64,000 bases of DNA from Petrolisthes cinctipes. Taxonomy: Eukaryota; Arthropoda; Malacostraca; Decapoda; Porcellanidae. The translations under genes were made by a program, and so were the position numbers. Each line of letters starts with the position of its first letter. Positions within the stretch are counted from its first letter, which is position 1. The stretch is from positions 57,501 to 121,500 of the forward strand of contig JAWQEG010001342.1 in NCBI GenBank assembly GCA_033782935.1, in the 5' to 3' direction. Under the pieces are notes generated by a model. The model had not been told where the DNA came from, searched no databases, and worked only from the letters and a program-made list of their open reading frames with translations. This document shows positions 62,085 through 64,000 of this stretch, one piece after another.

Positions 62085-62510
62085 CAAACTTTGAAGTGGC
62101 ATGAATATGAGAAAGAGAATAAGAGAGCAGTAGATATGGATTTACTGTACTGAGAAGTGTGTAGGGTATAAGGAATTGACACGGTGACAAATACTGAAAT
62201 CTGTAAAAGGTGTGGTGTGAGCATATCATTTGATGAAGGAAGAGACGAATGTGTTCTATAACTGTATGGGCATATGGAAAGAATGAACAATGCAAGAGTG
62301 ATGAAAAAAAAAAAATATATATATATGACTGATTTTCAGGAGCAAAGAAATAGGGGAAGACTTAGGAGAAGATGGTACAAATCGGTGATTGTGTAAGAAA
62401 ACGTGAAATAAGAATGGATAAAGCAAAAGAACTTGTGTACAGTATGATAGGCAAGAGTGGACGAGATTTGCAAAGAGAGGTTATTTGGGCTGGTAATCAG
62501 GTTTTAACTT
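62085..62510 (+). pseudogene. LINE remnant (family W-like, copy e)
   Basis: Plus-strand fragments resembling LYGHMERMNNARVMKK, then GRLRRRWYKSVI, matching the (F/Y)GH-ER(M) and RxRxRW landmarks of LINE reverse transcriptase C-termini, with frameshifts. It is more diverged than copies a-d. Confidence 0.55.
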
Positions 62511-63723
62511 GACAGCCCATGGAATAGCTTCTCTCACCAAGGCTGTCCCTTATTACTGTATTCTGATTACATTTTTTCATCTGGATCTGGAGCCCCCACC
62601 CCTTGATTAAATGGGAATGGGGTATTGATGACAAGGATGCTTACGACTCGACTGCACATGGCCGTGAAACACATGCCAACTCCAAACCACCGACTAATGA
62701 TGCCTGAATATATGAATTCATACCCAATAAATAAAGGGTTAGTGTATTTGTGAAAATACTGTATACCCTTACAGCAAAGATACTACAGTACTACACTACT
62801 ATGAAGGTACCATATACATCAAAAAGAGAAACATACGGGTGTGTGGTAACACATTGATATAATAATGGATACCATCTGTTTGAACACCATTTAAATGTTT
62901 ATATATGGTTATCTTTAAACAATGAACGTTAATTCATTATATCACCCATCATGGTAGAAAATAATTAGTGAAGTTGATGAAAATTAAATTCACATCCCTT
63001 TAAGTTAATTGCAAAACATACATTTACACATACGATAACTTGCAATGCACTACTGCACGGTACATGCCCTTCCCACACAGCAAACATAAACACAAGCTTA
63101 GCTTCTAAATTCAATTAATACTGTACTGGGTTATACTTTCTAAATAATGCTACAACCAAATAAATAATCTTCCCTCAAATCTGCAACTGAAGACATAGCT
63201 ATGTATTCATCAGCTGTAATTTTACAAAATATAAATTCAATATATAGGGCAAGAATAATTAAAGTGACATGCTACTTGGTTACCATCCATCAAGCTCATA
63301 GGACACAAAAAGGAATTTTGTTACCATAATTATTCCTAAACATTCTATCATGATAAAATAGAAGGCACAATGCAAACTTTGTAACCAGGTAGCTTGAACC
63401 AGTTGGCAAAGTAGTGAATGATTTGTAACAACAATAGCATGAACAATGGGATAGAAAGTTGGAATTCAGTTAGTGGTGTCCGACAAATTCAAACTTCAGC
63501 GAGAAGTGGATACCGACTTTCAACTGCAGTTGCACTTCATAATTTTACACTCTACAGTAGTACTATGGTTAAAAAACTATATTTCTAACACCTGAGGAAC
63601 ATGTGATAAATACGGGTTTAAGAAACATTAATTTTCCATTTTACAAACAGATTCGTGTATGACCAAATCATACACTACTGAACAAAATTCCTTTTTAAAA
63701 TAGCCTATGATAATGTCATGTCC

Positions 63724-63890
63724 TTAAGGGGCCTCTAATATTGTCAGCAAATTTGAAGTTACGGATTCCTCCAGAAATCATCTAAACTGTGCAACAAAAG
63801 TACTCTTGACTATAATGAGGCAAAGATTTTAATTTAATGTCAAGTGGAATCGGTGGCCTCCAATTTTCTGACAATATATTACCCCCCTGG
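63724..63890. mobile_element. TTAAGGG MITE relic next to exon B
   Basis: TTAAGGGGCCTCTAATATTG TCAGCAAATTTG at the left and CCTCCAATTTTCTGACAATA at the right. It ends about 7 bases from the donor of glutathione synthetase exon B, so the first intron bases after exon B are MITE-derived or MITE-adjacent. Confidence 0.7.
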
Positions 63891-63896
63891 ATGTAC

Positions 63897-64000
63897 CTAT
63901 GAATACTCCCAGACATTGGTCCAAGATGGCCAAATCCTGAGGCGATGGTGTTGACCTCGACCTGGTGGCCTGTGACATAGGGAGGGGTTTGGCAAAGCTC
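63897..64000 (-). CDS. GSS: Glutathione synthetase alternative exon B (partial, cut by window edge)
   Basis: Visible part: ELCQTPPYVTGHQVEVNT, then IASGFGHLGPMSGSIHR plus two bases, ending at a GTACAT donor. It is homologous to exon A: both contain HQ/QQ-VEVNT and end HR in phase 2, so both can splice to the 42190-42232 micro-exon. The metal-ligand Glu and Asn are kept, but the substrate loop reads IASG where exon A reads VAAS and human reads ISAS. No stop or frameshift is seen in the visible 34 codons, which argues against a pseudo-exon. Joined to exon A it would shift the frame. It could alternatively belong to a tandem second synthetase gene. The 5' end lies beyond the window. Confidence 0.75.
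   Translation of the reverse strand, partial: ALPNPSLCHRPPGRGQHHRLRIWPSWTNVWEYS

Larger units (their letters stand above)
54824..63896. other. Glutathione synthetase intron between exons A and B
   Basis: About 9.1 kb with no exon recognised. It holds TTAAGGG-MITE relics (about 54880-54935, 55040-55240, 55322-55470, 56220-56370, 59560-59640, 60405-60545, 61122-61270, 63724-63890), a Tc1-like MITE, a LINE J end and a LINE W remnant. Other parts show nothing recognisable. Confidence 0.6.

Overview
The window is nuclear DNA from an animal, most likely a decapod crustacean (crab, crayfish or lobster type). The evidence is spliced genes with GT-AG introns, extreme microsatellite density, a short TTAGG-type array (the usual arthropod telomere unit), and many decayed LINE, MITE and Helitron copies. 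No bacterial operon, CRISPR array or RNA gene could be supported. Species assignment is inference.

Two protein genes can be rebuilt exon by exon, both on the minus strand. (1) A secreted or membrane alkaline phosphatase occupies about 1-12.3 kb. Five coding exons (296-512, 1024-1199, 1903-2092, 2439-2659, 4098-4317) join in frame to about 341 residues: the N-terminal two thirds, including the metal-binding Asp and the nucleophile Ser. The C-terminal exons lie left of the window. A GC-richer non-coding first exon with an initiator-like start and a strong donor is proposed at 12107-12279. (2) Glutathione synthetase, which ligates glycine to gamma-glutamylcysteine, runs from its stop codon at 34470 to the right edge. 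Nine exons join in frame to about 356 residues, the length expected for this part of the enzyme. N-terminal exons lie right of the window. A tenth exon at the right edge (63897 onward) is a diverged duplicate of the 54693-54823 exon. It ends in the same splice phase but cannot be spliced in frame to it, so the two look like mutually exclusive alternatives, differing in the substrate loop.

Layout: 0-4.4 kb, alkaline phosphatase exons in introns full of minisatellites and long CA/CT/TA/TG tracts; 4.4-23.8 kb, its putative first intron and upstream DNA, packed with microsatellites, a 0.7 kb 21-bp minisatellite and many palindromic TTAAGGG MITEs; 23.9-25.6 kb, a dead CR1/L3-like LINE; 26.9-29.1 kb, a polypurine block, a second LINE 3' fragment and a duplicated unknown repeat; 29.1-34.2 kb, intergenic; 34.4-64 kb, glutathione synthetase, with introns up to 12 kb carrying five remnants of another LINE family, Tc1-like MITEs and a nest in which a Helitron sits inside a long-TIR element inside a LINE. 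Microsatellites are far rarer in this right half.

The most notable observations are the duplicated glutathione synthetase exon, the three-level transposon nest with clean boundaries, and the dominant TTAAGGG MITE family. All boundaries were read by eye. No alignment, transcript or database search was run.
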